From NCBI GenBank assembly GCA_903933765.1, contig CAIZLI010000104.1, positions 1-9,727 of the forward strand: a stretch of 9,727 nucleotides of DNA, in the 5' to 3' direction. A program made the position numbers and the translations under genes. This document shows, piece by piece, positions 1 through 6,979 of the stretch. Source of the stretch: an uncultured Bacteroidota bacterium. GTDB taxonomy: Bacteria; Bacteroidota; Bacteroidia; Chitinophagales; Chitinophagaceae. The notes beneath the pieces were generated by a model that saw only the letters and a list, made by a program, of their open reading frames with translations, had not been told where the DNA came from and did not search any database. Each line of letters starts with the position of its first letter. Position 1 is the stretch's first letter.

Positions 1-286
1 TTACTAAATCATTGGGTACTCCAAAAGTGGGAGGGCATTCACTTGCATCTACTAAACCTAGTCTGCCACTCGTTCCTGCACCAATATAGAATAGGCGTCC
101 CCCATTCGATAACTTTCCCACTATTGAGTCTACCAAAGTTTGAATTGTTGGAATCACTTGTTCGACCGCATAAGCCACTTTCTTGTCTTCTGCATTGATA
201 TTTTGTAAAATCTCAGTGGTACTGAAATTTTCAATATGATCATAGTTAGAATTCGATTCTGTAATACGTATAAATGACTTATCCAT
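1..286 (-). CDS. murQ: N-acetylmuramic acid 6-phosphate etherase MurQ (N-terminal part, runs off the left edge)
   Basis: MurQ is a cytoplasmic SIS-domain enzyme that cleaves the lactyl ether of MurNAc-6-phosphate, giving GlcNAc-6-phosphate and D-lactate, in peptidoglycan recycling or MurNAc catabolism. Translating the minus strand from 286 gives 95 uninterrupted codons. Residues 62-95 carry the family hallmark: [16 protein letters not shown] (phosphosugar-binding loop) followed by [12 protein letters not shown]. Glu83 in ASECPP falls at the position of the catalytic Glu83 of E. coli MurQ, and the N-terminus is collinear with that protein. About two thirds of the protein, including the second catalytic Glu, lies outside the window. 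The start is well fixed: an ATG nine bases upstream is in frame but is separated by a TGA immediately before the chosen ATG. It lies 16 nt after the susD-like stop, so it is probably the next gene of that operon. Recognition is very secure; operon membership is inferred from spacing. Confidence 0.95.
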   Translation of the reverse strand, partial: MDKSFIRITESNSNYDHIENFSTTEILQNINAEDKKVAYAVEQVIPTIQTLVDSIVGKLSNGGRLFYIGAGTSGRLGLVDASECPPTFGVPNDLV

Positions 287-302
287 TCAATTCATTTTTT
301 AA

Positions 303-1595
303 TTAAAAACTAGGGTCTGCTGGTGTGTTTGGATTACCATCTCTTTCTCTAAATGGATAAGGGAAAAAGTTTCTCTTTCTTTCAGAAACTGGTCTTCCAA
401 AACGACGCATATCTTCTAGTTTCAAACCTGACATATACAATTCGATACATCTGTTTTTGTAAATCTCATCAAGAATTTCAGTAGATGTACTCGCTGTTGA
501 AGCGGTTAATCCAGCACCAACTTTGAATAAATCTGCAGCAGCAGTTTTAGTGATGACTTTATTTAACTCAGCCAATGCACCCGTTAAATTATTTGTTCTT
601 GCCATTGCTTCAGCTTTGATGAGCATGATTTCACCTGGTAAGTAAATAGGTATAGAACTGGTTGTGCTGTTATAAAATCCATTGATTCTATATCTTGGAG
701 CAATCGTAGCATTGATAGAAGTATAAAATGCAATACGACCATCAGTTAATGCTGGAGCTAAAGTTGCTGGTAAGCCTAATGTAGAATCTATCACTTGAAA
801 TACATTATTCGTTGCTGTTGCAGTCGTGAAAATTGGGTTTGTACTAATTGCATCATAGTTGAAAGTAGATCTTTTTGTAAGGTCTACTAAATTAGCTGCT
901 GTTAGTGCATCTGCATTTTTACCTGTAAACAATAAATACCTTGCTTTAAGCGCATTTAAAGTATTCACGTAATCCATACCTGGAGTTGCATCAGATAAAT
1001 AAGCAGCACTCACAGGAGTTGAACTAATTGTACTTAAAGCACTGTTGATTACGGCAATTGCAGCATCAAATCCTTCTGTACGACTTCTGAATTTTACATT
1101 CGCACCGATGCCCTCTGGTACTTGTTCCCAAAACATAGAAAGTGAACCCATCGCCAATGCTTTTAAGATAGAAGCGTGTGCAATTAAACCACTTGCATAG
1201 CCTTTGTCACTTAATTTAGCAGCAGCAGTTAACACAGTATTCGCATCATAGATCACTTTATTAGAGTTGGTCCAAATATTTGCCAAAACAGTATTGGTAT
1301 TATCTACGGTACTTCCACCTCTGCTAAATTGAAACTCCGCCACATTACCAGCGTTCATCAAAATAACTTCGTTGGTTGCAAAACCATTGGCAGTTACCAT
1401 ACCATAAATAACACTAGCGCCACCAAAAGAATAAACCCTTTGTGCACCAATGTTCACTCCCACTAAACCTCTTGCAGAACTAAACACCTGATCGGTGGTT
1501 GGCGCATTCGGGTTTGGGAAATCTTTCTTACAACTAGCAAGGGACAGTATCCCCAGTAAGAAAGCGAATTGATATATATATTGTATCTTTTTCAT
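303..1595 (-). CDS. SusD/RagB-family outer membrane nutrient-binding lipoprotein
   Basis: This is the surface lipoprotein that caps a SusC-type channel and captures ligand for import. The 430-residue product begins with a type II signal peptide: KK at 2-3, a hydrophobic core, then a lipobox LASC with the lipidated Cys at 22. The next residues, KKD, resemble the charged lipoprotein export signal used in Bacteroidota for surface display. A helical, TPR-like SusD core follows; the segment around residues 324-352 (EIMLIKAEAMARTNNLTGALAELNKVI) is characteristic. The C-terminal part has the typical RCIELYMSGLKLEDMRRFGR motif near residues 383-402. At 430 residues it is shorter than classical SusD proteins of 500-570, but nothing looks truncated. 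It lies 25 nt after the susC-like gene and 16 nt before murQ. The ligand cannot be read from sequence; the murQ neighbour suggests a MurNAc-containing peptidoglycan fragment. Confidence 0.95.
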   Translation of the reverse strand: MKKIQYIYQFAFLLGILSLASCKKDFPNPNAPTTDQVFSSARGLVGVNIGAQRVYSFGGASVIYGMVTANGFATNEVILMNAGNVAEFQFSRGGSTVDNTNTVLANIWTNSNKVIYDANTVLTAAAKLSDKGYASGLIAHASILKALAMGSLSMFWEQVPEGIGANVKFRSRTEGFDAAIAVINSALSTISSTPVSAAYLSDATPGMDYVNTLNALKARYLLFTGKNADALTAANLVDLTKRSTFNYDAISTNPIFTTATATNNVFQVIDSTLGLPATLAPALTDGRIAFYTSINATIAPRYRINGFYNSTTSSIPIYLPGEIMLIKAEAMARTNNLTGALAELNKVITKTAAADLFKVGAGLTASTASTSTEILDEIYKNRCIELYMSGLKLEDMRRFGRPVSERKRNFFPYPFRERDGNPNTPADPSF

Positions 1596-1620
1596 TTTTC
1601 TTGATTTATTGAATTAAAGA

Positions 1621-4600
1621 TTAAAAATCAGCTTTGATACCAAAACTGAAAGTACGTGGGATAGGTGTAGCACCAAAGTCAATACCTCTTAGCAAAGTGC
1701 TTTGACCACCAGAATTAACTTCTGGATCGTATCCATTGTAATTATCCCATGAAATAAGATTTCTTCCGCTAAAATTGATGCTTAGGTTATTGATGAATTT
1801 TAATTTACCAACATTATAGCTCACAGATAATTCACGCAATTTTACAAATGAACCATCATCCACTCTCCATTCTTCAATTGCATAAATACCGCTGATATAA
1901 CCTCTTGGTAAAATACCTCTTTGCTCTTTTTCAGCTTCTTTACCATTACCAACACCTTGTCTAGTTCTGAAATCGGCATTGAAAACATCTACGCCTTGAA
2001 CCGCATCTAATTGTGCACGGAAATTCCATTTCTTGTAACTTACTTCATTCACTAAACTTGCTGTGTAATCAGGATTAGGGTCTCCAATCACTCTTCTCAA
2101 TACACTACCTGAATTATTTAAATTTTCGGCAGGATTCAATACACTAGTTTGAGTACCTCTTGCAGTTTGAGGAATATTTGCTGAATTAACAATAAATGTG
2201 CCATCTGCATTTCTAGCAAAATAAGTACCATAGAAAATGCCAATTGGTTGACCTTCAACGATACCGATTGGTGTACCAGAGTTTGTAGAGAATAGGGTTA
2301 AAGCTTGTCCAATTTTAGTTGCTTTGTTTCTATTTCTATTATAGATAGTCGTCATTTCCCATTTCAAATCTTTATTTTGAACTGGAACTAAGGTCAACAT
2401 AACCTCATAACCTCTGTTTTCTAATGCACCAAAATTATCTAACAAGCTAGCAAATCCATTGGTTGGAGCTAATTGTCTGTTGATTAATAAATCGGTCACC
2501 TTTTTATTATAAATGTTCACTGTCAATCCAATTCTATTATTCAACATGCCTAAATCAAGACCATATTCAATCTCTGATTGTCTTTCTGGTTTTACATTTT
2601 CATTTGCAAGTGTTGAACTTGAGTTTAATGCACTTCTACCTAAGAAAGAGTTTGAGCTATAGGTGTTGAATCTAGAATAAGCACCAATACCAGTAAGGTT
2701 TCCACTTTCACCATAAGCTAATCTAACTTTTACTAAATCAAATGCTTTAGCAATAGCTAATTCATTCCAAAAATCAGTACTAGAAATTACATAACTCGCA
2801 CTTGCTTTTGAATAAATTTGATTGCGTTGGTTTGCACCAAATACGCTAGATGCATCACGACGTACAGCACCTGTCAAGAAAAATTGGTTCTTGATCTTAA
2901 AGTTTTGTTGGATATATAAACCAGAAATTGAAATCTCACTACGATCATCTACACCAGGTAATGGGGTAGAAGCACCGTTTACTGTTTCAATGAAAGGCGC
3001 AAAACCTCTACCTTGAATTAAAGCGTAGTTGCTTTTTTCATATTGTTGAGAGAAACCAACTTGAGTGGTTGAATTAAAGTCTTTAGTGATCTCTACTGTG
3101 TAATTTCCAGTTAAATCATGGTTGATTTGGAAGAAATTATTATTACCAACACTTGAGTAACCATTTTGTGTAGGATCCAAAGTTGCACCACCACCAAAAA
3201 ATCCTGGACTTGCATTGTATGCAAATGGAGGAATATAAGTAGTTCCGTTTTGTGCATAATTATCAATACCCATTAAGTAATCAAAAGTCAAGCCTTTTGC
3301 AGCTTTCATTTTCATTCCAAAGCTTCCAATTAAACGATTGGTTGTTTGTCTTTGTTTGATATCTTCTATAACAGATACAGGGTTTACTCTACCTCTTTCG
3401 CCAACTGCTTTAATATTACCATTGGCATCTCTTGTCCATATGTCATGGAAGTTACCAATAATGGTTACAGAGTTCGTAGGAGAGAAGAATGATTGTCCAT
3501 CCGGCTTTTCATTTGCAGATGAATTGGTATAGTTTAATCCCAAATTCATGCTCAACCACTTATTGATCACTTGATCAATATTTGATCTGAAGCTGAATCT
3601 TTGAAAATCTGTATTTTGGATAATACCTTGATTGTAAAAATAAGATCCACCAAAATAGTATTTTGTTTTATCATTACCACCACTTACCGAAACTGTGTTA
3701 TCTGTTCCAGAAGCATTGCGGAAAATATAATCTTGATAATCATAACGCTTTACACTAGTTGTATTAGTAACAGTTGGAGATAAGATATCCTGTGTCAAAG
3801 CACCTGGGCCATCTGTTGGTCCACCGAATTTAACAGGAGAATTATTCACATCTAATTTCTTTCTTAGGTTGCTATTCATGTAAGTCGTTGAGAAACTTAC
3901 TTTAGCAGCACCAGATTTACCTCTTTTTGTGAAAATTTGAATCACACCGGCATTTGCTCTACTACCATAAGTAGCAGCTGCTGCAGCGCCATTCAAAACT
4001 TCAATTCTTTCAATGTCAGCAGGGTTGATGTCCACCATTCTGTTTTGGCCAATGCTTCCAACAAAATTACCACCATCATAGTTGCTCGAAGTATTTGTCA
4101 CTCTGTTGGTTGCATTGTTAATGATGACTCCATCAACAATGTACAAAGGCTCAGAAGAAGATAATACAGAACTGATACCTCTTAAACGAACAGACATACC
4201 ACCAGCAGGATCTCCACTGTTTTGGATAATTTGCGCACCAGCAGTTTTACCTTGTAAAGCTGCTAATACGTTTCCAGTAGCACCTTTGGTTAATTCATCC
4301 GCGTTTACACTACTAATATAGCTTCCTAATTGACGCTTAGTCGTTCCTGCAGATGTACCAGTAACCACTACTTCGTCTAATTTTGAATATTGTTCTGTTA
4401 AAACAATGTTCAATCCAGTAGCCATTTTACTTGGATCTACATTCAATTCCTGTGTCTTAAATCCAACCCCGCTCGCTACCAATGTAACAGCGTTGTTGTT
4501 ATTTAATTTGAAAGAGAAGCCACCAACGTTATCAGAAAATACACCATTACGTGTCCCTTTGATAACAATTGAAATCCCTTCAATTCCGCTGTTGTCTTTT

Positions 4601-4722
4601 TGATTCGACACTTTTCCACTAATGATAGTTTGGGCAATAGTGTCGATACAAAAACCAGACAGCAAAACCAAAATCATCATAAGCTTTGCCATATATAGCT
4701 TGCTTGTTTTTTTTAGTCTCAT
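1621..4722 (-). CDS. SusC/RagA-family TonB-linked outer membrane transporter
   Basis: This is the TonB-dependent beta-barrel that imports ligand captured by its SusD partner. The product is 1033 residues, normal for the family. The order is: signal peptide about 1-31 (hydrophobic 13-23, ending TIAQ); a CarboxypepD_reg-like beta domain at about 33-110 (ISGKVSNQKDNSGIEGISI onward); a TonB-box-like KLDEVVVTG at 114-122; the plug domain about 127-268, with LQGKTAGAQI, RLRGISS, EPLYIVDGV and the GSRANAGVIQIFTKRG signature; then a barrel of about 760 residues ending in Phe (FSFGIKADF), as outer membrane barrels do. Met11 is a possible alternative start that would keep a complete signal peptide. The gene starts 16 nt after the DeoR-family gene and precedes the susD-like gene by 25 nt, so all three are probably co-transcribed. 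It has no N-terminal extension of the anti-sigma-signalling type, which fits control by the DeoR neighbour instead. Substrate is inferred only from murQ. Confidence 0.97.
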   Translation of the reverse strand: MRLKKTSKLYMAKLMMILVLLSGFCIDTIAQTIISGKVSNQKDNSGIEGISIVIKGTRNGVFSDNVGGFSFKLNNNNAVTLVASGVGFKTQELNVDPSKMATGLNIVLTEQYSKLDEVVVTGTSAGTTKRQLGSYISSVNADELTKGATGNVLAALQGKTAGAQIIQNSGDPAGGMSVRLRGISSVLSSSEPLYIVDGVIINNATNRVTNTSSNYDGGNFVGSIGQNRMVDINPADIERIEVLNGAAAAATYGSRANAGVIQIFTKRGKSGAAKVSFSTTYMNSNLRKKLDVNNSPVKFGGPTDGPGALTQDILSPTVTNTTSVKRYDYQDYIFRNASGTDNTVSVSGGNDKTKYYFGGSYFYNQGIIQNTDFQRFSFRSNIDQVINKWLSMNLGLNYTNSSANEKPDGQSFFSPTNSVTIIGNFHDIWTRDANGNIKAVGERGRVNPVSVIEDIKQRQTTNRLIGSFGMKMKAAKGLTFDYLMGIDNYAQNGTTYIPPFAYNASPGFFGGGATLDPTQNGYSSVGNNNFFQINHDLTGNYTVEITKDFNSTTQVGFSQQYEKSNYALIQGRGFAPFIETVNGASTPLPGVDDRSEISISGLYIQQNFKIKNQFFLTGAVRRDASSVFGANQRNQIYSKASASYVISSTDFWNELAIAKAFDLVKVRLAYGESGNLTGIGAYSRFNTYSSNSFLGRSALNSSSTLANENVKPERQSEIEYGLDLGMLNNRIGLTVNIYNKKVTDLLINRQLAPTNGFASLLDNFGALENRGYEVMLTLVPVQNKDLKWEMTTIYNRNRNKATKIGQALTLFSTNSGTPIGIVEGQPIGIFYGTYFARNADGTFIVNSANIPQTARGTQTSVLNPAENLNNSGSVLRRVIGDPNPDYTASLVNEVSYKKWNFRAQLDAVQGVDVFNADFRTRQGVGNGKEAEKEQRGILPRGYISGIYAIEEWRVDDGSFVKLRELSVSYNVGKLKFINNLSINFSGRNLISWDNYNGYDPEVNSGGQSTLLRGIDFGATPIPRTFSFGIKADF

Positions 4723-4738
4723 AACTGATTTTTTAATA

Positions 4739-5485
4739 TTAATAAATGGTTAATCCCTTGTGTTTAAATGGCAACAGTGTTGGATCGTTGGGATCCAGCT
4801 CTGTAATTAAAATATCAATCTCGTCGAGGTTGGCTACTTTAATTTTTTGCTGAGAATTTAATTTCTCAGAAATGCCAATGCAAATTGTTTTTTTGGAAGC
4901 TTTAATCATTGCTTTTTTAATTTGAACTACTTCCCAGTCATTTTCGCTGAGTCCAAATTGGGTGTCTAAAGAATTGATACCTAGGATACATAAATCTGCT
5001 TGTATAGATTCGATGGTTTGAACAGCACTAGCGCCTGTTGTTAACATGGAATCTTTTGAAACTTTGTCTCCAATCATCACCACCTCAATACTAGGGTGGT
5101 GTGCAAACTCAATGGCAGCATTTAGGCTGCAAGTAAAAAATGTAGCATTTAAATTAGTGTCTAAAGATTTTGCAAATTCTAAAATGGAAGTACCTCCAGA
5201 AGTTAAAATATACATACCGCTTTGAACTAAAGCAGCTGTTTTTTGTGCGATGATGTTTTTGTCCTCTAAATTATAGACCATCTTTCGGTCAAAAGCGGTG
5301 TGAAATGATTTGCTTAAAGCACCGCCATGTACTTTGATCAATTTATCTTCTTGCGCAAGTTCTTGAAGGTCTCTTCTGATGGTATCATCAGATACACCCA
5401 TTTTATTGCTTAAATCCGCACATAAAATTTTATTATGCAGGTTTAATTGGTGTAAAATGAATTCTTGACGCTCTTTCTTTAGCAT
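4739..5485 (-). CDS. DeoR/GlpR-family transcriptional regulator
   Basis: DeoR-family proteins are usually repressors of sugar-catabolic operons that respond to a phosphorylated sugar. The 248-residue product has an N-terminal winged helix-turn-helix at about 5-57, with recognition-helix segment VSDDTIRRDLQELAQ and wing LIKVHGGA, followed by the DeoR C-terminal sensor domain at about 75-230. The sensor domain is divergent at the ligand pocket: the usual Asp-Ser-Gly-Thr-Thr loop reads TSGGTS at 95-100, and the usual Asp-Ser-Ser-Lys segment reads ISEK at 205-208, retaining only the Lys. Length is normal (about 250). It is the first gene of the tight cluster leading into susC, susD and murQ, and starts 82 nt after the aminotransferase-fold gene. 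The probable role is local control of the SusCD-MurQ operon; the effector could be MurNAc-6-phosphate or GlcNAc-6-phosphate, but that is inference. Confidence 0.93.
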   Translation of the reverse strand: MLKKERQEFILHQLNLHNKILCADLSNKMGVSDDTIRRDLQELAQEDKLIKVHGGALSKSFHTAFDRKMVYNLEDKNIIAQKTAALVQSGMYILTSGGTSILEFAKSLDTNLNATFFTCSLNAAIEFAHHPSIEVVMIGDKVSKDSMLTTGASAVQTIESIQADLCILGINSLDTQFGLSENDWEVVQIKKAMIKASKKTICIGISEKLNSQQKIKVANLDEIDILITELDPNDPTLLPFKHKGLTIY

Positions 5486-5487
5486 TA

Positions 5488-5525
5488 TGCGGTTATTAGA
5501 CTATCAAATTAGGCAAAAAACCGCA
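5488..5525. promoter_or_regulatory. 7-bp inverted repeat upstream of the deoR-like gene, candidate operator
   Basis: TGCGGTT at 5488-5494 is matched by its perfect reverse complement AACCGCA at 5519-5525. The spacer is 24 nt, so the arm centres are about 31 bp apart, close to three helical turns. The repeat starts two bases upstream of the deoR-like start codon and encloses the 15-nt element at 5504-5518. This layout would suit autoregulation by a dimeric or tetrameric repressor. An RNA hairpin in the leader is a weaker alternative. It was seen once only, so function is conjecture. Confidence 0.35.
5504..5518 (-). promoter_or_regulatory. 15-nt upstream element shared with the M28 gene, candidate promoter or operator
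   Basis: Read toward the deoR-like gene this is TTTTGCCTAATTTGA, which matches the element before the M28 peptidase gene at 14 of 15 positions and in the same orientation relative to its gene. It ends 18 nt before the start codon. The TAATTTG core resembles the Bacteroidota -7 consensus TAnnTTTG but is one base shorter, and I found no TTG at the expected -33 spacing. It may be a promoter core or a binding site for a shared regulator. Confidence 0.4.
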
Positions 5526-5567
5526 AATACGAACGAATGTTAACAAAATTGAACTAAATGTGGAATT

Positions 5568-6833
5568 TTAGGCCTTACTCAAGGTATTTAAAGCATCCAC
5601 AAAAACATCCAATTCTTTGGTGGTAGTATATAGATTTGGTGTAATCCTACATCCATGCACATTGGCATAATCAATGGCCACAGTAAACACTTTGTGTTCC
5701 TTCATTAAGCGCTCTGCTAGCACTGCAGGTTTCATATTTTTGATGCCCACATTGCTAATGGCACAAGAACGATCTGGCGTTGTTGGGGTATTCAATATAA
5801 TATTTGGATTGTCCTTGACTTTGCTGGTCCAATATTGTTGCAAGTATCTTAACCTAGCTTCTTTTTTTGCTGGGCCAATCATTTGATAATAGGCAATGGA
5901 ATCGGGGATGGTTAAATCTGTATGCACAGGATGGGTTCCGGTATGGTTGATGCGTTTAATCTTGTTTGGATCTTTTTCATTGTCTCCAAAAAGAGGCCAG
6001 ATATTTTTGATATTTTCTTTTTTTACAAAAAGGATGCCTGCACCTAATGGCACACTTAACCATTTATGTAAGGAGGCTGCATAATAGTCACAACCTAAAT
6101 CGGCAATGCTAAACTGGATATGTGCAAAAGCATGTGCGCCATCTACCATCACTTGTACCCCATACTGGTGGGCCATTTCACTGATTTTTTTGATTGGCAA
6201 TATTTGGCCAGTGATGTTAATCATATGACTCACTAATATCACTTTAGTTTTTGGAGTGATGGCGTTTTTATAAAGCGCAACAATTTCTGCATCGTCTTTT
6301 GGATGATTGGGAACAGAGATCATTTTATTCACTACACCATGTCTGTCACTTACTAATTTAAACATGTCTAACATGGCACCATAGTCTTGCTCTGCCATGA
6401 TGGCTTCGTCACCAGCTTGCCAATGAATACCACCAATAATGGTATCTAAAGATTCAGTGGTATTGCGAGTAATAATTAGTTCTTCGGGGCTACATCCAGC
6501 TATTTCCGCTAGTGCAATCACTGATTTTTGTTTGTTGTCCCATTGTACTGTGCGCATATAATAGGACCCTTGGTAATTGATTTCTTTGATATGCTCGATA
6601 TACTTATTTAGAATAGGTTGAGGCAAAAAATTATAGTAGCCATTTTCTAAATTAATATAGTCTGGCTTTAAAATGTATTGTTGACGAATCTCCTCCCAAA
6701 AACGATTGTCTTCTGCTAGTACTAAAGGTGATTTTTCTGCGTGGCTTGCAAAAGCTTTTGCCATCCCGCCAAGACCCAATGGCATTGCAACACCAGTTAA
6801 AACAAGGTCTTTAATGAATTGTCTTTTTTCCAT
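5568..6833 (-). CDS. Exported aminotransferase class V-fold PLP-dependent enzyme (isopenicillin N epimerase-like)
   Basis: This is a fold-type I PLP enzyme of the class V group, which includes cysteine desulfurases, epimerases and kynureninase-like proteins. Visible features in 421 residues are: NTTESLD at 124-130 (cofactor phosphate region), SHMINITGQILP at 202-213, VDGAHA at 230-235 with the cofactor Asp231, SLHKW at 254-258 with Lys257 as the Schiff-base lysine, and GCRITPNLYTT at 395-405 with the probable substrate carboxylate-binding Arg397. The overall pattern is closest to isopenicillin N epimerase-like proteins, but substrate and reaction are not known. The N-terminus resembles a Tat signal (KRQFIKDLVL, hydrophobic stretch, then AKAFA before a likely cleavage site near residue 29) with Lys-Arg in place of Arg-Arg. 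A folded, PLP-loaded periplasmic enzyme would fit Tat export. It is transcribed toward the DeoR-family gene across 82 nt and divergently from the M28 peptidase; it may or may not share the downstream transcript. Confidence 0.9.
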   Translation of the reverse strand: MEKRQFIKDLVLTGVAMPLGLGGMAKAFASHAEKSPLVLAEDNRFWEEIRQQYILKPDYINLENGYYNFLPQPILNKYIEHIKEINYQGSYYMRTVQWDNKQKSVIALAEIAGCSPEELIITRNTTESLDTIIGGIHWQAGDEAIMAEQDYGAMLDMFKLVSDRHGVVNKMISVPNHPKDDAEIVALYKNAITPKTKVILVSHMINITGQILPIKKISEMAHQYGVQVMVDGAHAFAHIQFSIADLGCDYYAASLHKWLSVPLGAGILFVKKENIKNIWPLFGDNEKDPNKIKRINHTGTHPVHTDLTIPDSIAYYQMIGPAKKEARLRYLQQYWTSKVKDNPNIILNTPTTPDRSCAISNVGIKNMKPAVLAERLMKEHKVFTVAIDYANVHGCRITPNLYTTTKELDVFVDALNTLSKA

Positions 6834-6979
6834 AAGTCGTATATTATGGTATTAAATTCCGACAAATTTTGTTGCTTTCAAAATAAAAAATCATTAGGTG
6901 TTTAAAAATTGGATAAAAGGTGCATAATAATGGACGCTTTTACCTAATTTGACCATTCAAAATCATCAAAAGACCTACT
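6834..6979. other. Divergent intergenic region between the PLP enzyme and the M28 peptidase
   Basis: These 146 AT-rich nt must hold promoters for both flanking genes. Apart from the 15-nt element at 6938-6952 I see one short palindrome, ACAAATTTTGT at 6862-6872, and for the minus-strand gene a TTATTTTG that resembles the Bacteroidota -7 box with one mismatch. Neither has a TTG at a convincing -33 distance. No ORF, RNA gene or strong hairpin is evident. Confidence 0.6.
6938..6952 (+). promoter_or_regulatory. 15-nt upstream element of the M28 gene, shared with the deoR-like gene
   Basis: The sequence TTTTACCTAATTTGA differs at one position from the element at 5504-5518, has the same orientation relative to its gene, and ends 27 nt before the M28 start codon. 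It may be a -7-like promoter core (TAATTTG) or a regulator site. A matching flanking inverted repeat like the one around the deoR copy is not present here. Confidence 0.4.

Noticed and set aside
284..295. An upstream in-frame ATG for murQ at 295-293
   Set aside because: It reads ATG AAT TGA and ends directly before the murQ ATG at 286, so it cannot extend MurQ.
2822..4603. Six plus-strand ORFs of 60-79 codons (2822-3016, 3338-3532, 3601-3783, 3937-4164, 4082-4321, 4406-4603) opposite the SusC-type gene
   Set aside because: They lie wholly antisense to a 1033-codon gene with clear homology across its length; their products have no domain, signal or family pattern and reflect the reverse reading of barrel codons.
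303..4722. Assigning the SusC/SusD pair to starch, xylan or another named plant glycan
   Set aside because: No glycoside hydrolase, lyase or CBM gene is in the window, and SusCD sequences do not show substrate by themselves; the only metabolic pointer is murQ.
5545..5569. AAAATT/AATTTT inverted repeat just after the PLP enzyme's stop, as a possible terminator
   Set aside because: The stem is six A:T or T:A pairs with a 13-nt loop and no following U-run; too weak to call a terminator.
5674..6084. Plus-strand ORFs 5674-5886 and 5896-6084
   Set aside because: They are antisense to the class V PLP enzyme, whose frame carries all expected motifs; the products resemble nothing recognisable.
5568..6833. 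Calling the PLP enzyme isopenicillin N epimerase (CefD) and proposing a beta-lactam cluster
   Set aside because: The similarity is at fold and motif level only; there is no isopenicillin N synthase, ACV synthetase or expandase gene nearby, and the protein carries an export signal.
6862..6872. Palindrome ACAAATTTTGT in the divergent intergenic region
   Set aside because: Five-base arms of mostly A and T are expected by chance in AT-rich DNA and no second copy was seen; kept only as a remark in the intergenic entry.
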